From Vibrio europaeus (lineage in GTDB: Bacteria > Pseudomonadota > Gammaproteobacteria > Enterobacterales > Vibrionaceae), in NCBI RefSeq assembly GCF_001695575.1, contig NZ_CM004621.1, positions 1 through 64,000 of the forward strand: 64,000 nt of DNA, in the 5' to 3' direction. Shown piece after piece: positions 1 to 7,681 of the stretch. Each line of letters begins with the position of its first letter. Positions within the stretch are counted from its first letter, which is position 1. A program made the translations under genes and the position numbers. Under the pieces are notes generated by a model. It was not told the DNA's origin and made no database searches. It saw nothing but the letters and a program-made list of their open reading frames with translations.

Positions 1-86
1 CTGAATATTCACCAAAGCACGCGGAAGATTTCGGCTTTAACAAATTTGTGGATGAGTTTCAAACTCGCTTGGAGGCGAAAGCATGA
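1..86 (+). CDS. parA: ParA ATPase, C-terminal end (partial)
   Basis: An open frame enters from the left edge and ends in TGA at 84-86. It encodes 27 residues (starting EYSPKHAEDF). The stop overlaps the parB ATG, as in a translationally coupled parA-parB pair. The ParA start lies at the right edge of the window on the same strand, so both pieces are probably one gene cut by linearising a circle. The tail alone is too short to assign by motif; the assignment rests on position. Confidence 0.7.
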   Translation, partial: EYSPKHAEDFGFNKFVDEFQTRLEAKA

Positions 87-994
87 GTTTACGTGAGAGA
101 GCCGCAGCGTTAGAGGGGGTCGATCTGCTCGATGAGTCTGAAGTCGAAGTGCTTCCAGGTGAACAGATTGTTCGTATACCGAAAACTGAAATTTACAGCA
201 CCGAGCAAGTCAGAAAAAACTTCAATGCTGAGAGCATCGAAGAGATGGCTTTTAGTTTGGAAGAAGAAGGCCAGATTCAACCTATTGTTGTTAGTGAGCG
301 CGATTCGCGCGGTTACTGCATCCAGAAGGGCGAACGCCGTTGGCGTGGGGCAAAGATGAGTGACAAGATCACTCACTTAGATTGCCTTGTCCGTGCGCCT
401 GGTTCGATATGGGGACAGCTCGCAGAAAATATCATTCGTGAGGATTTAACCCCTTTTGAAGTCGGGATGGCTATCGAGAAAGGTAAAAAAGAGCACAACC
501 TTGATAACAGAGCAGCAGCTAAAAAGTTAGGGATATCAACCTCTAAAGTCAGTGCGTATTTGAAGGCGATCACTGCGCCAGAAGTGGTGAAAAAAGCCTA
601 CAAAGAGGGAACGATAGGGGATGTTGATACCATCAACTCACTTCGTATTGCTCACGAACTGAACCCTGAAGCGACCGAGGCGTTGTTGTCAAATGGTGAT
701 GGTGTATCGCGTAAGCAAGCGCAAAATCTGACTAAAGAGCTCAAAAATGGCTCAAAGAGTGAGCCGACACCTGACAACGAGCAACATAACCCGACTTCTA
801 CACCTGCAAAAAAAGATCGCAAATCTAAACCTGTGGCCAAAGCGATTCGCGTGAGTGTGGCGGGGCAGTATGGTGTGATCGATATGAAAGGGAATACCGA
901 CGAAGGGGAGCTCATGGTGCTGCTAGATGATGCTTCAGAAGCGGTCAGTGTATCAGCTTCGGAAATCGAGCTGATAGGCTATCACCTGGGCTGA
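83..994 (+). CDS. parB: ParB/KorB-type partition and DNA-binding protein
   Basis: 303 aa. ParB would bind centromere-like sites and work with ParA to segregate the plasmid; KorB-type members also repress promoters. Visible parts are the ParB N-terminal region (about residues 30-70), the GERRWRG box near residue 80, the AENIIREDLTPFE segment near 113, and a helix-turn-helix around 143-170. A lysine-rich linker is followed by a C-terminal segment (about 250-300) that looks like the SH3-like KorB C domain. The start overlaps the upstream stop (ATGA), and the next gene begins one base after this stop. Its binding site is not proven; the nine-copy palindrome described elsewhere is the best candidate. 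Confidence 0.92.
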   Translation: MSLRERAAALEGVDLLDESEVEVLPGEQIVRIPKTEIYSTEQVRKNFNAESIEEMAFSLEEEGQIQPIVVSERDSRGYCIQKGERRWRGAKMSDKITHLDCLVRAPGSIWGQLAENIIREDLTPFEVGMAIEKGKKEHNLDNRAAAKKLGISTSKVSAYLKAITAPEVVKKAYKEGTIGDVDTINSLRIAHELNPEATEALLSNGDGVSRKQAQNLTKELKNGSKSEPTPDNEQHNPTSTPAKKDRKSKPVAKAIRVSVAGQYGVIDMKGNTDEGELMVLLDDASEAVSVSASEIELIGYHLG

Positions 995-995
995 T

Positions 996-1388
996 ATGTC
1001 AGCGAAAACAACACTGGCTCGAATGGTTAACCCCAATCGAGCCAATCTAATCAAATGGTTTTCTTATCGGTTCATTGGCTCTAGTGCTCAAGCAGCGGAG
1101 TGCTTAACAAGGGTCGCTATCGAGAGAAAATACATACCTTCCAGGGCGGCGCCTCCAGGGGAATCTTTAAAACGTTGGGTCAAGGATAATCAAGCGCCTC
1201 AATGGGCTTGCCGAGCGGCCTTCGACTATTTGATAGATAACCAGTGGCGTCCCGACGATGAGCAAAGCAAAGCCATTGCAGCGCGTTATTTGCTGCTCAA
1301 TGGCCATCGTGTCACCCGGGAGTGGACCGAACTTATCGAGCCCTGGCTCAACATCGCTCAACAGGCCAATAGAGAGATTGATTCATGA
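996..1388 (+). CDS. Hypothetical protein in the parAB operon
   Basis: 130 aa, no recognised domain. It is rich in Trp and Arg and looks soluble, with no signal peptide or membrane segment. It starts one base after the parB stop and its TGA overlaps the next ATG, so it belongs to the same transcript. A role in plasmid maintenance is possible from position only. Confidence 0.8.
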   Translation: MSAKTTLARMVNPNRANLIKWFSYRFIGSSAQAAECLTRVAIERKYIPSRAAPPGESLKRWVKDNQAPQWACRAAFDYLIDNQWRPDDEQSKAIAARYLLLNGHRVTREWTELIEPWLNIAQQANREIDS

Positions 1389-1840
1389 GCGTTACCCATT
1401 ACAACGAACGAGTGAAAAGCGAGTACCGCACGTTAGTCGTCGCGTTTTTCAATGCAATTGAGAATAACTTTGCTGACCGTGAGCTGTCGGCAGAGCTGCT
1501 ACTCAATATGATCCAAAACAAGGGATTGAGTCAGCGAGATTCTTTAACGGCTGACTGGTTAAGAGCGCGAGTGTATCAACCAGATAAATATGCCAATCTC
1601 CCCCTTTGGTTGGCCAAGGCCGCTTATTTTTGTCTCTTGGATATCGAAGGTTGGACGCCTACGAAAGATTCAGAATGGTTCGCCATGACTGCTTTGTTTG
1701 TCAGTGAGCAAGGTGGCCAGAATCCTGATTATGATCATCTAGCCAAGCAGCTTCCCGTTAATCTTCAGGGGAGTGAGGGAGAGAAGTGGTTAGAAATATG
1801 TATCCTGGAAATAGTTAAGATCCAGGAATCGAGAGGATAA
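1385..1840 (+). CDS. Hypothetical protein in the parAB operon
   Basis: 151 aa, not recognised. Predicted soluble and mainly helical, with several Trp residues. The ATG overlaps the preceding stop (ATGA), indicating translational coupling within a parA-parB-orf-orf-orf operon. No catalytic motif is visible. Confidence 0.8.
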   Translation: MSVTHYNERVKSEYRTLVVAFFNAIENNFADRELSAELLLNMIQNKGLSQRDSLTADWLRARVYQPDKYANLPLWLAKAAYFCLLDIEGWTPTKDSEWFAMTALFVSEQGGQNPDYDHLAKQLPVNLQGSEGEKWLEICILEIVKIQESRG

Positions 1841-1846
1841 CTAAGA

Positions 1847-2227
1847 TTGAATACTTCTAGTTTTAAAGACCGTAGCGAGGTGCTTGCGGAGTTGTGTGGT
1901 TTGAAGCGTCAGTCAGTCTGCTTTCAAATCATGACGTTAATGCAAATGTGTCATCGAGGGCTTGATGAAGGGGTAGTGAAGCAGTACGAACTTAATGGCC
2001 AAATGTATTACGAGTTTCGCTCTCTGCAACAGTACATGGCTAATATCAAGACGGTGAGCAACGCTAAGGCAGGGCTTGGTGCGTTAACTGAGCATGGTTT
2101 TCTCGATAAGTTAGTCATTTCTAAGAATGGCGACATAATTACTGACCCTAGTTACTTTCGTGGGGATGTGTCGATTTTCTATCGTTTAAGTAATAAAGGG
2201 CAATTGCTATTTGGTTTAGGGCTTTAG
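1847..2227 (+). CDS. Winged-helix-like hypothetical protein
   Basis: 126 aa with a TTG start, supported by GAGAGG about ten bases upstream. The C-terminal half (a helix with AGLGALTEHGFLDKL, then strands with FYRLSNKGQLLF) reads like a winged helix and resembles the protein at 56025-56372 in layout. It follows the previous gene by six bases and is the last gene of the partition operon. A DNA-binding role is inference. Confidence 0.7.
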   Translation: MNTSSFKDRSEVLAELCGLKRQSVCFQIMTLMQMCHRGLDEGVVKQYELNGQMYYEFRSLQQYMANIKTVSNAKAGLGALTEHGFLDKLVISKNGDIITDPSYFRGDVSIFYRLSNKGQLLFGLGL

Positions 2228-2679
2228 CAGTCTTATATAATCTAGTCAGTAGCGATCAATTTCTCATTTTTCTTGCTGGGCGATACCCCAAAGCAAGCTT
2301 TGGGGCACGGCTTTTCGGCTTCGCCTCGTACCGCTAACTTGAGCCACTACTATCGAGCGAGCTCGATGTGGCTCTAAGTTCCAGGTACACAATCCTCTCG
2401 CGGTCTGTCCAGTAAGCTTTAGCGCATTTCTTCAACTTTCCTATCTGCATTGCACATCAAGTGTGCCACACGCTGTTTGATTGAGCCTATTGGCCACAGT
2501 GACACTCCTTCTACTCGTCTCGCTTTCTTTATCTGCTCTGCCTTCTAAATATCCCAAACCAGAACCTAACCCGCAAGGGTTCGCTTCGCCGCAAAGCGCC
2601 CTTGCGGCTCAGAACCATGCTTGGGGCTAAAGAAGTCAGGCGATAACGAAAACGATACTCAAACAGAAGGAGAACAGTT
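2228..2679 (+). promoter_or_regulatory. Hairpin-rich leader C (leading region)
   Basis: No gene is seen here. It holds several strong stem-loops: CCCCAAAGC with GCTTTGGGG near 2285-2304; a two-part stem GAGCCAC..CGAGC / GCTCG..GTGGCTC near 2340-2376; and CCGCAAGGG (2571-2579) with CCCTTGCGG (2599-2607). The box GATACTCAAACA (2654-2665) lies just before the ribosome site of the next gene. The last hairpin and the box recur before 3463 and 61743 with covarying stems. The region is probably a structured 5' leader or single-strand promoter (inference). Confidence 0.6.
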
Positions 2680-2928
2680 ATGTGGCCAACTTCAGAGACA
2701 CAATCAAAAGGCTTTTCAGTTGCAAAAAACAGTGACATTCGCCCTTCAGATTTAGCGAAAGCAGGATTCACGATGCTGAACCTTCGATTTTACCCAAGTG
2801 ACTTAGAACAAGTGCGAGAGCAAATCCAACAATGTTTCTGCGATGGCTCTCTGAATAGTAACTTCATCGTGACCGATGAATCGACTATTCATCAAGCCAT
2901 CTACCGATTTGATAGCTGCCCGTTTTAA
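2680..2928 (+). CDS. Small leading-region hypothetical protein
   Basis: 82 aa, not recognised. The start ATG follows AGAAGGAG with good spacing and comes 14 bases after the conserved GATACTCAAACA box. It looks soluble, and the C-terminus contains CFCDGS and SCPF. The final codons lie inside a perfect hairpin (CTGCCCGTT with AACGGGCAG) that may help end transcription. Position suggests early expression after transfer. Confidence 0.65.
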   Translation: MWPTSETQSKGFSVAKNSDIRPSDLAKAGFTMLNLRFYPSDLEQVREQIQQCFCDGSLNSNFIVTDESTIHQAIYRFDSCPF

Positions 2929-3462
2929 CGGGCAGTTTGCCCCAAAGGGGCTTTGTAGAAGCTTTCTTTTTTGGGTTGGATTGATCGGAAGCTGATTGCT
3001 TTGTTTGAGTATTACGATGTTGTGGGGTTGGGCGTTGCCGCGAGCGGCCATTCATTCCGCTTGAATCTTTCCTCCATTAGCTGAGAGTTTCATCGCTCCA
3101 GGAAGTCACAAGTGCCTTCCCAGAGCGTGAATCTCTAGGCTCCTTCCAGAAAGGATACCGCTTCAATCATTAACGCACGGTCGCAAGCTCCCTAATCTCC
3201 GCTACGCTGCGCCTCGTCGTGCCTCCTCGTTACCTTGCTGACTTCAACTAAGACCAAGTAAGGACTGTTTTCTTATGCGCCGAATATCCTTTCTACTCGC
3301 ATCACATTATGGGCTCGCAGGCTGTTAACCGTGGCCGTTCAGAACCCCAATAACAAGGGTTAAATGAACGCTTCGCGCCCTTGTTATTGCGAACCATGAA
3401 AGGCCATCGGACAGCCAAGCGGCTCCATAAAAGTGATACTCAAACAGAAAAGGATGCTTCTC
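2929..3462 (+). promoter_or_regulatory. Hairpin-rich leader B (leading region)
   Basis: No gene is seen here. Structures include GCCCC/GGGGC near 2940, an interrupted stem CGCTC-GGAAG / CTTCC-GAGCG near 3093-3128, and a perfect 12-bp stem CAATAACAAGGG (3348-3359) with CCCTTGTTATTG (3378-3389). ACAGCCAAGCGGCTCC (3411-3426) is identical to 61692-61707. The GATACTCAAACA box is at 3435-3446. It is related to the leader before 61743 over roughly 270 bases. Confidence 0.6.
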
Positions 3463-3990
3463 ATGGCGCAACAAAATTCAGCCCAAACTTGCTCTAACTT
3501 GAATCTAGCAACCTGCGTTTCGCCGCAGGGCCACGAAAGCTCACCAAAAAATGATATCTCTTTGTTCCGTGCTCAGTTTGTAGCAAAACGAAAGGTGTCT
3601 GGAGAGGTTCAGCAGTGCGAAGAAGTGGCCAATCAACGTTTGGCACTCAAGAACCGTTTGGATGCGTTACGTAGCTTCACAAGAGGTGAGAGCGCTAAGC
3701 AAATGAGTGATGTTGAAAGCTTGAACGAATCTGATTTGTTTGAGTTGGTCAAATCGGTTTTTGCGTCAGAGAGCGGTGGTCATTACGCGCAGAACGAGCT
3801 TTTCGATTTGCTAATCAAGTTAAGCGATAACACCTGGTTAGATGAATGGTTTGTTCGCTTTGGCCGCAACGAAGCCATTGTTTACGCGCAGTTTGGTAGC
3901 GTTTATCCAGGCATCCGCTTCACCAAGCAAGGGGATGTGTTTCGTCGTCACGGATTCAATTTCGATATTCGATTGAAAGAGAACCATTAA
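3463..3990 (+). CDS. Leading-region hypothetical protein
   Basis: About 175 aa; function unknown. I place the start at ATG 3463, after AAAAGG, rather than an upstream GTG, because the protein at 61743 begins in the same way. Both start M-(A/T)-QQN and carry ESSPKNDI about 25-30 residues in, while the rest differs. That pattern suggests a shared leader and N-terminal module joined to different bodies. It is predicted soluble. Confidence 0.7.
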   Translation: MAQQNSAQTCSNLNLATCVSPQGHESSPKNDISLFRAQFVAKRKVSGEVQQCEEVANQRLALKNRLDALRSFTRGESAKQMSDVESLNESDLFELVKSVFASESGGHYAQNELFDLLIKLSDNTWLDEWFVRFGRNEAIVYAQFGSVYPGIRFTKQGDVFRRHGFNFDIRLKENH

Positions 3991-3991
3991 A

Positions 3992-4009
3992 AATTTTGCA
4001 TGCAAAATT
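3992..4009. repeat. 18-bp palindrome, copy 1 of 9
   Basis: Perfect AATTTTGCATGCAAAATT, two bases after one stop codon and 16 bases before the ATG at 4026. It probably acts as an operator or ParB-binding site for the short gene downstream (inference). Confidence 0.85.
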
Positions 4010-4025
4010 CTAAGGCTATTTAAGT

Positions 4026-4262
4026 ATGTTTTTGATTCTAACTGACAAGTTCACAAACGATTTGGAGCAACGCTGCCTCATCGATAACTTTCGCCAAACC
4101 GTTAGGTTAGAGGGGTTTGAGTCTGACATTCCCGTTGGTCGTCTTTGCCATGTGGAGAAAGGAAAAGTGTACCTAACGAATGTGAACCTAAAGGAAATGC
4201 AGCCCGTGATTGATGCGGGGTTAGCGCTCGAAGTCGAGCACCAGTTTTTTTGTAAGAAATAA
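4026..4262 (+). CDS. Small hypothetical protein
   Basis: 78 aa, not recognised, predicted soluble with alternating strands. The ribosome site is weak (CTAAGGC about eleven bases before the ATG). The 18-bp palindrome lies directly upstream, so expression is likely under that regulator. It is the only gene between the palindrome and the next promoter. Confidence 0.6.
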   Translation: MFLILTDKFTNDLEQRCLIDNFRQTVRLEGFESDIPVGRLCHVEKGKVYLTNVNLKEMQPVIDAGLALEVEHQFFCKK

Positions 4263-4647
4263 TGGCGCGATACCCGTTTAAAGTTATCGCGTCCTAGATG
4301 CCCCTTTATCTACATCTTGTGTACCGGTGATCGGATTGCCCCCCAATATCTAGTAGTTACTGAAGCCTTGATCGCTTAGCTATAAGTGGGTTGCTGTAGC
4401 TTAATGCCCCTTTGTCGCTGTATGGCTCTGCGAGGGTTGCTTAGCAGTGAGGGAGGGGATTGGTAGGCTTATTGGTTTAAACGCTCTCATAGGCCATAAG
4501 CGAGCGCTTTTGGTGGGTGATTGCATTTATAGGTAGCCAAACGTTTTGTGCTAGTGCTGTCGCATCCAGGACGGAGAGAGCTTGAAGGTTGGGCGATTCT
4601 CGCTTCGCTTATCCCTGCGGGGCTATTGTATTTTTCATAATCTCTTA
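4263..4647. other. Non-coding stretch
   Basis: No convincing gene. The sequence GCTTATCCCTGCGGGGCT (4607-4624) is identical to 40255-40272, before another small gene. The rest shows no feature I can name. Confidence 0.5.
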
Positions 4648-4675
4648 TTGACATTATGTGTTAAGTGGTTATAAT
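4648..4675 (+). promoter_or_regulatory. Sigma-70 promoter for the 4707 gene
   Basis: TTGACA at 4648-4653 and TATAAT at 4670-4675 with a 16-base spacer, a near-consensus promoter. The -35 context TTATTGACATTATG also occurs in the parA promoter at about 63414. Confidence 0.8.
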
Positions 4676-4706
4676 TTAATAAGAATTTAGAGATATGGAG
4701 ATTGTT

Positions 4707-4934
4707 ATGATCGTAGCTAGACCTCTTCACCCTTCGGAACCTGATCTTCTTGTGGGATATGCCCATCATGATCTAGTAATCAAGAATATGGACGGTGAGC
4801 AGTGCCTCTCTGTTAAAGCTCCACAATCGGGTTGGACTCACGATTTGCTAGAGCAGTACGACTATGACGCCGTGGCCAAAGAGGGCTGGGACGCCTATTT
4901 AGGTAATCAATGGATTGGCAGCTCGGAAGTGTAA
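4707..4934 (+). CDS. Small hypothetical protein
   Basis: 75 aa, not recognised; acidic and soluble. ATG 4707 is preferred to ATG 4695 because GGAG sits seven bases before it. A near-consensus promoter lies about 35 bases upstream. It precedes the RadC-like gene by 67 bases and may share its transcript. Confidence 0.65.
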   Translation: MIVARPLHPSEPDLLVGYAHHDLVIKNMDGEQCLSVKAPQSGWTHDLLEQYDYDAVAKEGWDAYLGNQWIGSSEV

Positions 4935-5001
4935 TCCCCCTGCCAAGCGAAGGCTTGGCAGTATTCAACTAGGCAATCCTGCCGCTACATTGGAGAAAAT
5001 T

Positions 5002-5451
5002 ATGAACTTTTCTATTGAAGAACAAGTCATTTTGAAAGAAGCCTCGTCTATTTTGGCGAGTAAGATTCGTACTACTGACGCGCTGAATTCACCTGATGCC
5101 GTGAAGCAACTGTGTCAGTACAAAACAGCACACCAACAACGTGAAGTATTTTGTGTGTTGTTGCTCGATAATCAACACCGCCTTATTGAGTTTGGCGAAC
5201 TGTTTCACGGTACTATTGATTCAGCCTCAGTTTATCCTAGAGAGGTTGTAAAACTGGCCTTAGAAAAGAACGCGGCAGCGGTCATTTTTTCACATAATCA
5301 CCCTTCAGGCGTGGCCGAGCCATCACAATCAGATAGGCGCATTACACGACGACTGGCTGACGCTTTGGCTTTAGTCGATATTCGCACCCTCGATCACATC
5401 GTTGTCAGTGTTGAAGGCGTTGTTTCATTTGCAGAGCGAGGATGGATCTAA
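5002..5451 (+). CDS. radC: RadC-family JAB/MPN domain protein
   Basis: 149 aa. The protein keeps the JAB metal-binding signature HNHPSG followed by S-x-x-D, with an upstream Glu in the GELFHGT segment. It lacks the N-terminal helix-hairpin-helix region of chromosomal RadC, as plasmid and phage versions do. The start at 5002 follows TGGAG; an upstream TTG in frame has no ribosome site. Such genes are common on mobile elements and in leading regions, but their biochemical role is unsettled and DNA repair is not established. Confidence 0.9.
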   Translation: MNFSIEEQVILKEASSILASKIRTTDALNSPDAVKQLCQYKTAHQQREVFCVLLLDNQHRLIEFGELFHGTIDSASVYPREVVKLALEKNAAAVIFSHNHPSGVAEPSQSDRRITRRLADALALVDIRTLDHIVVSVEGVVSFAERGWI

Positions 5452-5811
5452 ATGGACGTTTACGCTGTAAAACTGACAATCACATCTACGATGAAGTGCT
5501 ATCAACAAAAGCTTATTCCTATTTCATTTTTAGATGCAAAGTTAGAAATGAAAAACAACCTTCGCCTTTTTAGTTTCCTTTCAATTACGGGAATAAAAAT
5601 GGTGGACAAGGCGATTCTTTTGGATGTGGAAAATGCATCAATAGCCAAATCCTGGGAAGGATATTTCTCACCGCTTGAATCAGCACTAAATAAAATTAAT
5701 CGATACTATGAAATAATCAAGGAACTTAACAAAAATGAACATGGCTCATTTTTTCGGGTGTGTAGCAAAGAAACCATTAATATGATCTCTTGTTATGTGG
5801 TTAATGAGTGA
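5452..5811 (+). CDS. Hypothetical protein coupled to radC
   Basis: 119 aa, not recognised. It begins immediately after the radC stop with no spacer, so translation is probably coupled. Lys- and Asn-rich and lower in GC than its neighbours. No signal peptide or membrane segment. Confidence 0.7.
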   Translation: MDVYAVKLTITSTMKCYQQKLIPISFLDAKLEMKNNLRLFSFLSITGIKMVDKAILLDVENASIAKSWEGYFSPLESALNKINRYYEIIKELNKNEHGSFFRVCSKETINMISCYVVNE

Positions 5812-5823
5812 GTTTTAAAATCA

Positions 5824-5852
5824 TGAGCGGTAATAACACCGCTCAATTTTTA
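5824..5852 (+). terminator. Rho-independent terminator
   Basis: GAGCGGT and ACCGCTC form a 7-bp stem with a six-base loop, followed by AATTTTTATT. It closes the radC transcript. Confidence 0.75.
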
Positions 5853-5864
5853 TTGAGGTGAATT

Positions 5865-6188
5865 ATGAGCGAAACAAATGCCACTTACAGCGTTTCAGTA
5901 CCAAATTGCATCAATGCATTTAAAAGCAGAGGTTGTATATACCCAATGTTTGATGGCAGGTATATACCTCCCACTAGAGATGAGAAAAAATCTTTGTGTG
6001 TCATGTTGGGGTTGTCCAAAGAAAAAATCTCGTACTTAACGGGAACTGAGCTTATTTCTGATGATTGGTATAGTGATATTACCGAAAAAGAATGGCGAGT
6101 ATTGTTGTATTGTTCAGGACTTGCTAATCCAATTGATGATCTCGATTTGGTTAAATCGAATAGATTCCTATCTGATAATATAGCTTAA
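5865..6188 (+). CDS. Hypothetical protein, possible helix-turn-helix
   Basis: 107 aa. Start ATG 5865 follows TGAGGTG. The middle (PTRDEKKSLCVMLGLSKEK) resembles the helix-turn-helix of small regulators, but the match is only by eye. No other motif. Confidence 0.6.
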   Translation: MSETNATYSVSVPNCINAFKSRGCIYPMFDGRYIPPTRDEKKSLCVMLGLSKEKISYLTGTELISDDWYSDITEKEWRVLLYCSGLANPIDDLDLVKSNRFLSDNIA

Positions 6189-6253
6189 TCACGTTATATT
6201 ATGTATCTCGTAGCGAGTCGGAATGAATGGTCATGTTTACTAAGGAGAGTTTG

Positions 6254-6748
6254 GTGAATAAACTACCAGTGGCTTTTTTATTTGTGTCATTGCCCAGTTA
6301 CTCCTTTTGTTTTGAAGAGGCAGGGCAGCGATACAATGTTGACCCTATTTTATTAGAGGCCATCGCCACGCAAGAAAGTTCACTTAATCCCAATGCTGTA
6401 AATGTAAATTACAACCAGTTTGGTGATGAAGTCAGCCGTGACTATGGACTCATGCAAATAAATTCAGAATGGTTTGATGATCTTGCTGAATTCAATGTCA
6501 CCGAGTCTACAGTTATGTCCCCTTGCTTTAATGTTAATTTGGGCGCTTGGGTTTTAAGCTCCAACTTTTCTACGCATGGTTATAATTGGAATAGTGTTGG
6601 CGCTTATAATGCAGGTTTTAGAAAATCGACTCAGAACGCTCGCGATATCTATGCAGCTAAGATAAAAGAAATCTATCAACAACTTCAGCTCAAAAATAAC
6701 AATAGCCACCAACAAAGAAAGCGTGTTTTCAGACGGTATACCGAATAA
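6254..6748 (+). CDS. Lytic transglycosylase, geneX/orf169-like
   Basis: 164 aa from a GTG start that has AAGGAG six bases upstream; earlier in-frame ATG codons at 6227 and 6233 lack one. A signal peptide is visible (about residues 1-20). The SLT fold shows the catalytic Glu in ATQESSLNP, then DYGLMQIN and VGAYNAGF. The enzyme would cut peptidoglycan locally so the conjugation apparatus can pass. It borders the probable oriT, exactly where F-like plasmids carry geneX/orf169. Confidence 0.92.
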   Translation: MNKLPVAFLFVSLPSYSFCFEEAGQRYNVDPILLEAIATQESSLNPNAVNVNYNQFGDEVSRDYGLMQINSEWFDDLAEFNVTESTVMSPCFNVNLGAWVLSSNFSTHGYNWNSVGAYNAGFRKSTQNARDIYAAKIKEIYQQLQLKNNNSHQQRKRVFRRYTE

Positions 6749-6801
6749 AACCGCGCTCGTTTCATCGCCAGGCTGACGCCGTCAGTCGCTCATCGTTCAG
6801 T

Positions 6802-6824
6802 CGCCACTTGGCGGCTTTTTTTTT
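6802..6824 (+). terminator. Terminator after the transglycosylase gene
   Basis: CGCC-ACTT-GGCG followed by GC and nine T residues. A separate palindrome CTGACG-C-CGTCAG lies just upstream at 6773-6785. Confidence 0.65.
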
Positions 6825-6901
6825 GCCTTCAGTTCACCAGGAGCACCCGAACGCAACTCGATCGAGAATAGCGAATTTTTGAGGTCGAGGTTTGGGGAGT
6901 A

Positions 6902-6938
6902 GTGCCAGACACACCACGCTAAATTACTTCGTAATTTA
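6902..6938 (-). other. oriT: Probable oriT nic region
   Basis: Read on the minus strand, a hairpin TAAATTAC-gaa-GTAATTTA (6938 down to 6920) is followed directly by GCGTGGTGTGT-CTGG. The F-plasmid TraI site is GCGTGGGGTGT-GGTG, also preceded by a short hairpin, so the cut would fall between 6909 and 6908. Placement between a geneX-like gene and a TraM-like gene matches F. With this polarity the 1-6 kb side enters first and the tra genes last. Confidence 0.78.
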
Positions 6939-7025
6939 AATGATGTTCAAACATGAGGAAAATGCCTAAATATCATGGGTTTACTTTTAGTTTGTTTTCT
7001 GGATTGTGAATTTTCGACTTTTTAG

Positions 7026-7043
7026 AAAGTATGTTCATACTTT
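7026..7043. repeat. oriT-region inverted repeat
   Basis: AAAGTATG-TT-CATACTTT, 8-bp arms. It lies between the nic hairpin and the GTAC cluster; possibly a protein-binding site. Confidence 0.6.
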
Positions 7044-7055
7044 GTTATTTCCTTA

Positions 7056-7284
7056 GTACACTTGTACTAATGGTGTACTAAATTCGTACTAATCCCTTAT
7101 GCATCAATGTCTGCGGAGTAGTGTACTATACTTTTAGTACATTTATTATTAGAAATGTAGTACACTTATAGTATTGTTTTTTATACACATATTTTTATAG
7201 CTATTTGGAGTGTACTAAATGTTAGTACACTTGGCATTTCTCTAAAGAAGAGAAAAGAACTGTACCTTAGTACACGTTTAGTAC
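7056..7284. promoter_or_regulatory. Cluster of twelve GTAC half-sites
   Basis: GTAC occurs at 7056, 7064, 7075, 7086, 7123, 7137, 7160, 7212, 7225, 7262, 7270 and 7281, usually as TTAGTACAC or GTGTACTAA. Pairs form inverted repeats; the best is AGTGTACTAA (7209-7218) with TTAGTACACT (7222-7231). The cluster ends just before the ribbon-helix-helix gene at 7312. It is probably both its operator and the accessory binding site of oriT, comparable in role to TraM sites of F (inference). Confidence 0.8.
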
Positions 7285-7311
7285 ATCAAGTTTACAAAGG
7301 AGTAGCCAATC

Positions 7312-7653
7312 ATGGGTCGTCCCAATGTCATTCAAGTTCCGCTTAAGGATCTCGAACAACGCTTTTATGCGTACATGAAGAAAGAACAGATCACGAGCAA
7401 TGCTGAGGCGGGACGAAACTTGTTTGACCTCGCTTTGCGCATCCTAGAGAACGACGATGAGGGTGTCACCAACAGGCAACTACTTGAAGAAATCTATATT
7501 CAAACTAAAAAGAACGGTGCGGTGACTAATATGGTTCACGCCCAAACATACGATAGGGATAAAATGAAACAGGTGGAAGTTGAAGCGGCGGAAACAAGGC
7601 AGGGAATAGTTGAAGGTGTGGTTGAAAAAGTCAAAGAGTGGTTGGCTAAATAA
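7312..7653 (+). CDS. Ribbon-helix-helix relaxosome accessory protein, TraM-like
   Basis: 113 aa. The first 20 residues form a short basic strand and turn, then helices through AEAGRNLFDLALRILEN, the layout of the TraM N-terminal RHH domain. A helical C-terminal part follows, as in TraM (127 aa in F). Start ATG follows AAAGGAG. It sits beside the probable oriT and convergent with traI, and the GTAC cluster covers its promoter, suggesting autoregulation. Homology to TraM is by layout and position only, so no symbol is given. Confidence 0.7.
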   Translation: MGRPNVIQVPLKDLEQRFYAYMKKEQITSNAEAGRNLFDLALRILENDDEGVTNRQLLEEIYIQTKKNGAVTNMVHAQTYDRDKMKQVEVEAAETRQGIVEGVVEKVKEWLAK

Positions 7654-7659
7654 AAAAAA

Positions 7660-7681
7660 GGGAGCCGAAGCTCCCTTTTTT
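7660..7681. terminator. Bidirectional terminator
   Basis: GGGAGC-CGAA-GCTCCC flanked by A and T runs, between the convergent RHH gene and traI. It overlaps the traI stop codon. Confidence 0.85.

Noticed and set aside
7056..7284. GTAC cluster as replication iterons
   Set aside because: It is 30 kb from repA, the units are in both orientations at irregular spacing, and it adjoins oriT and an RHH gene.
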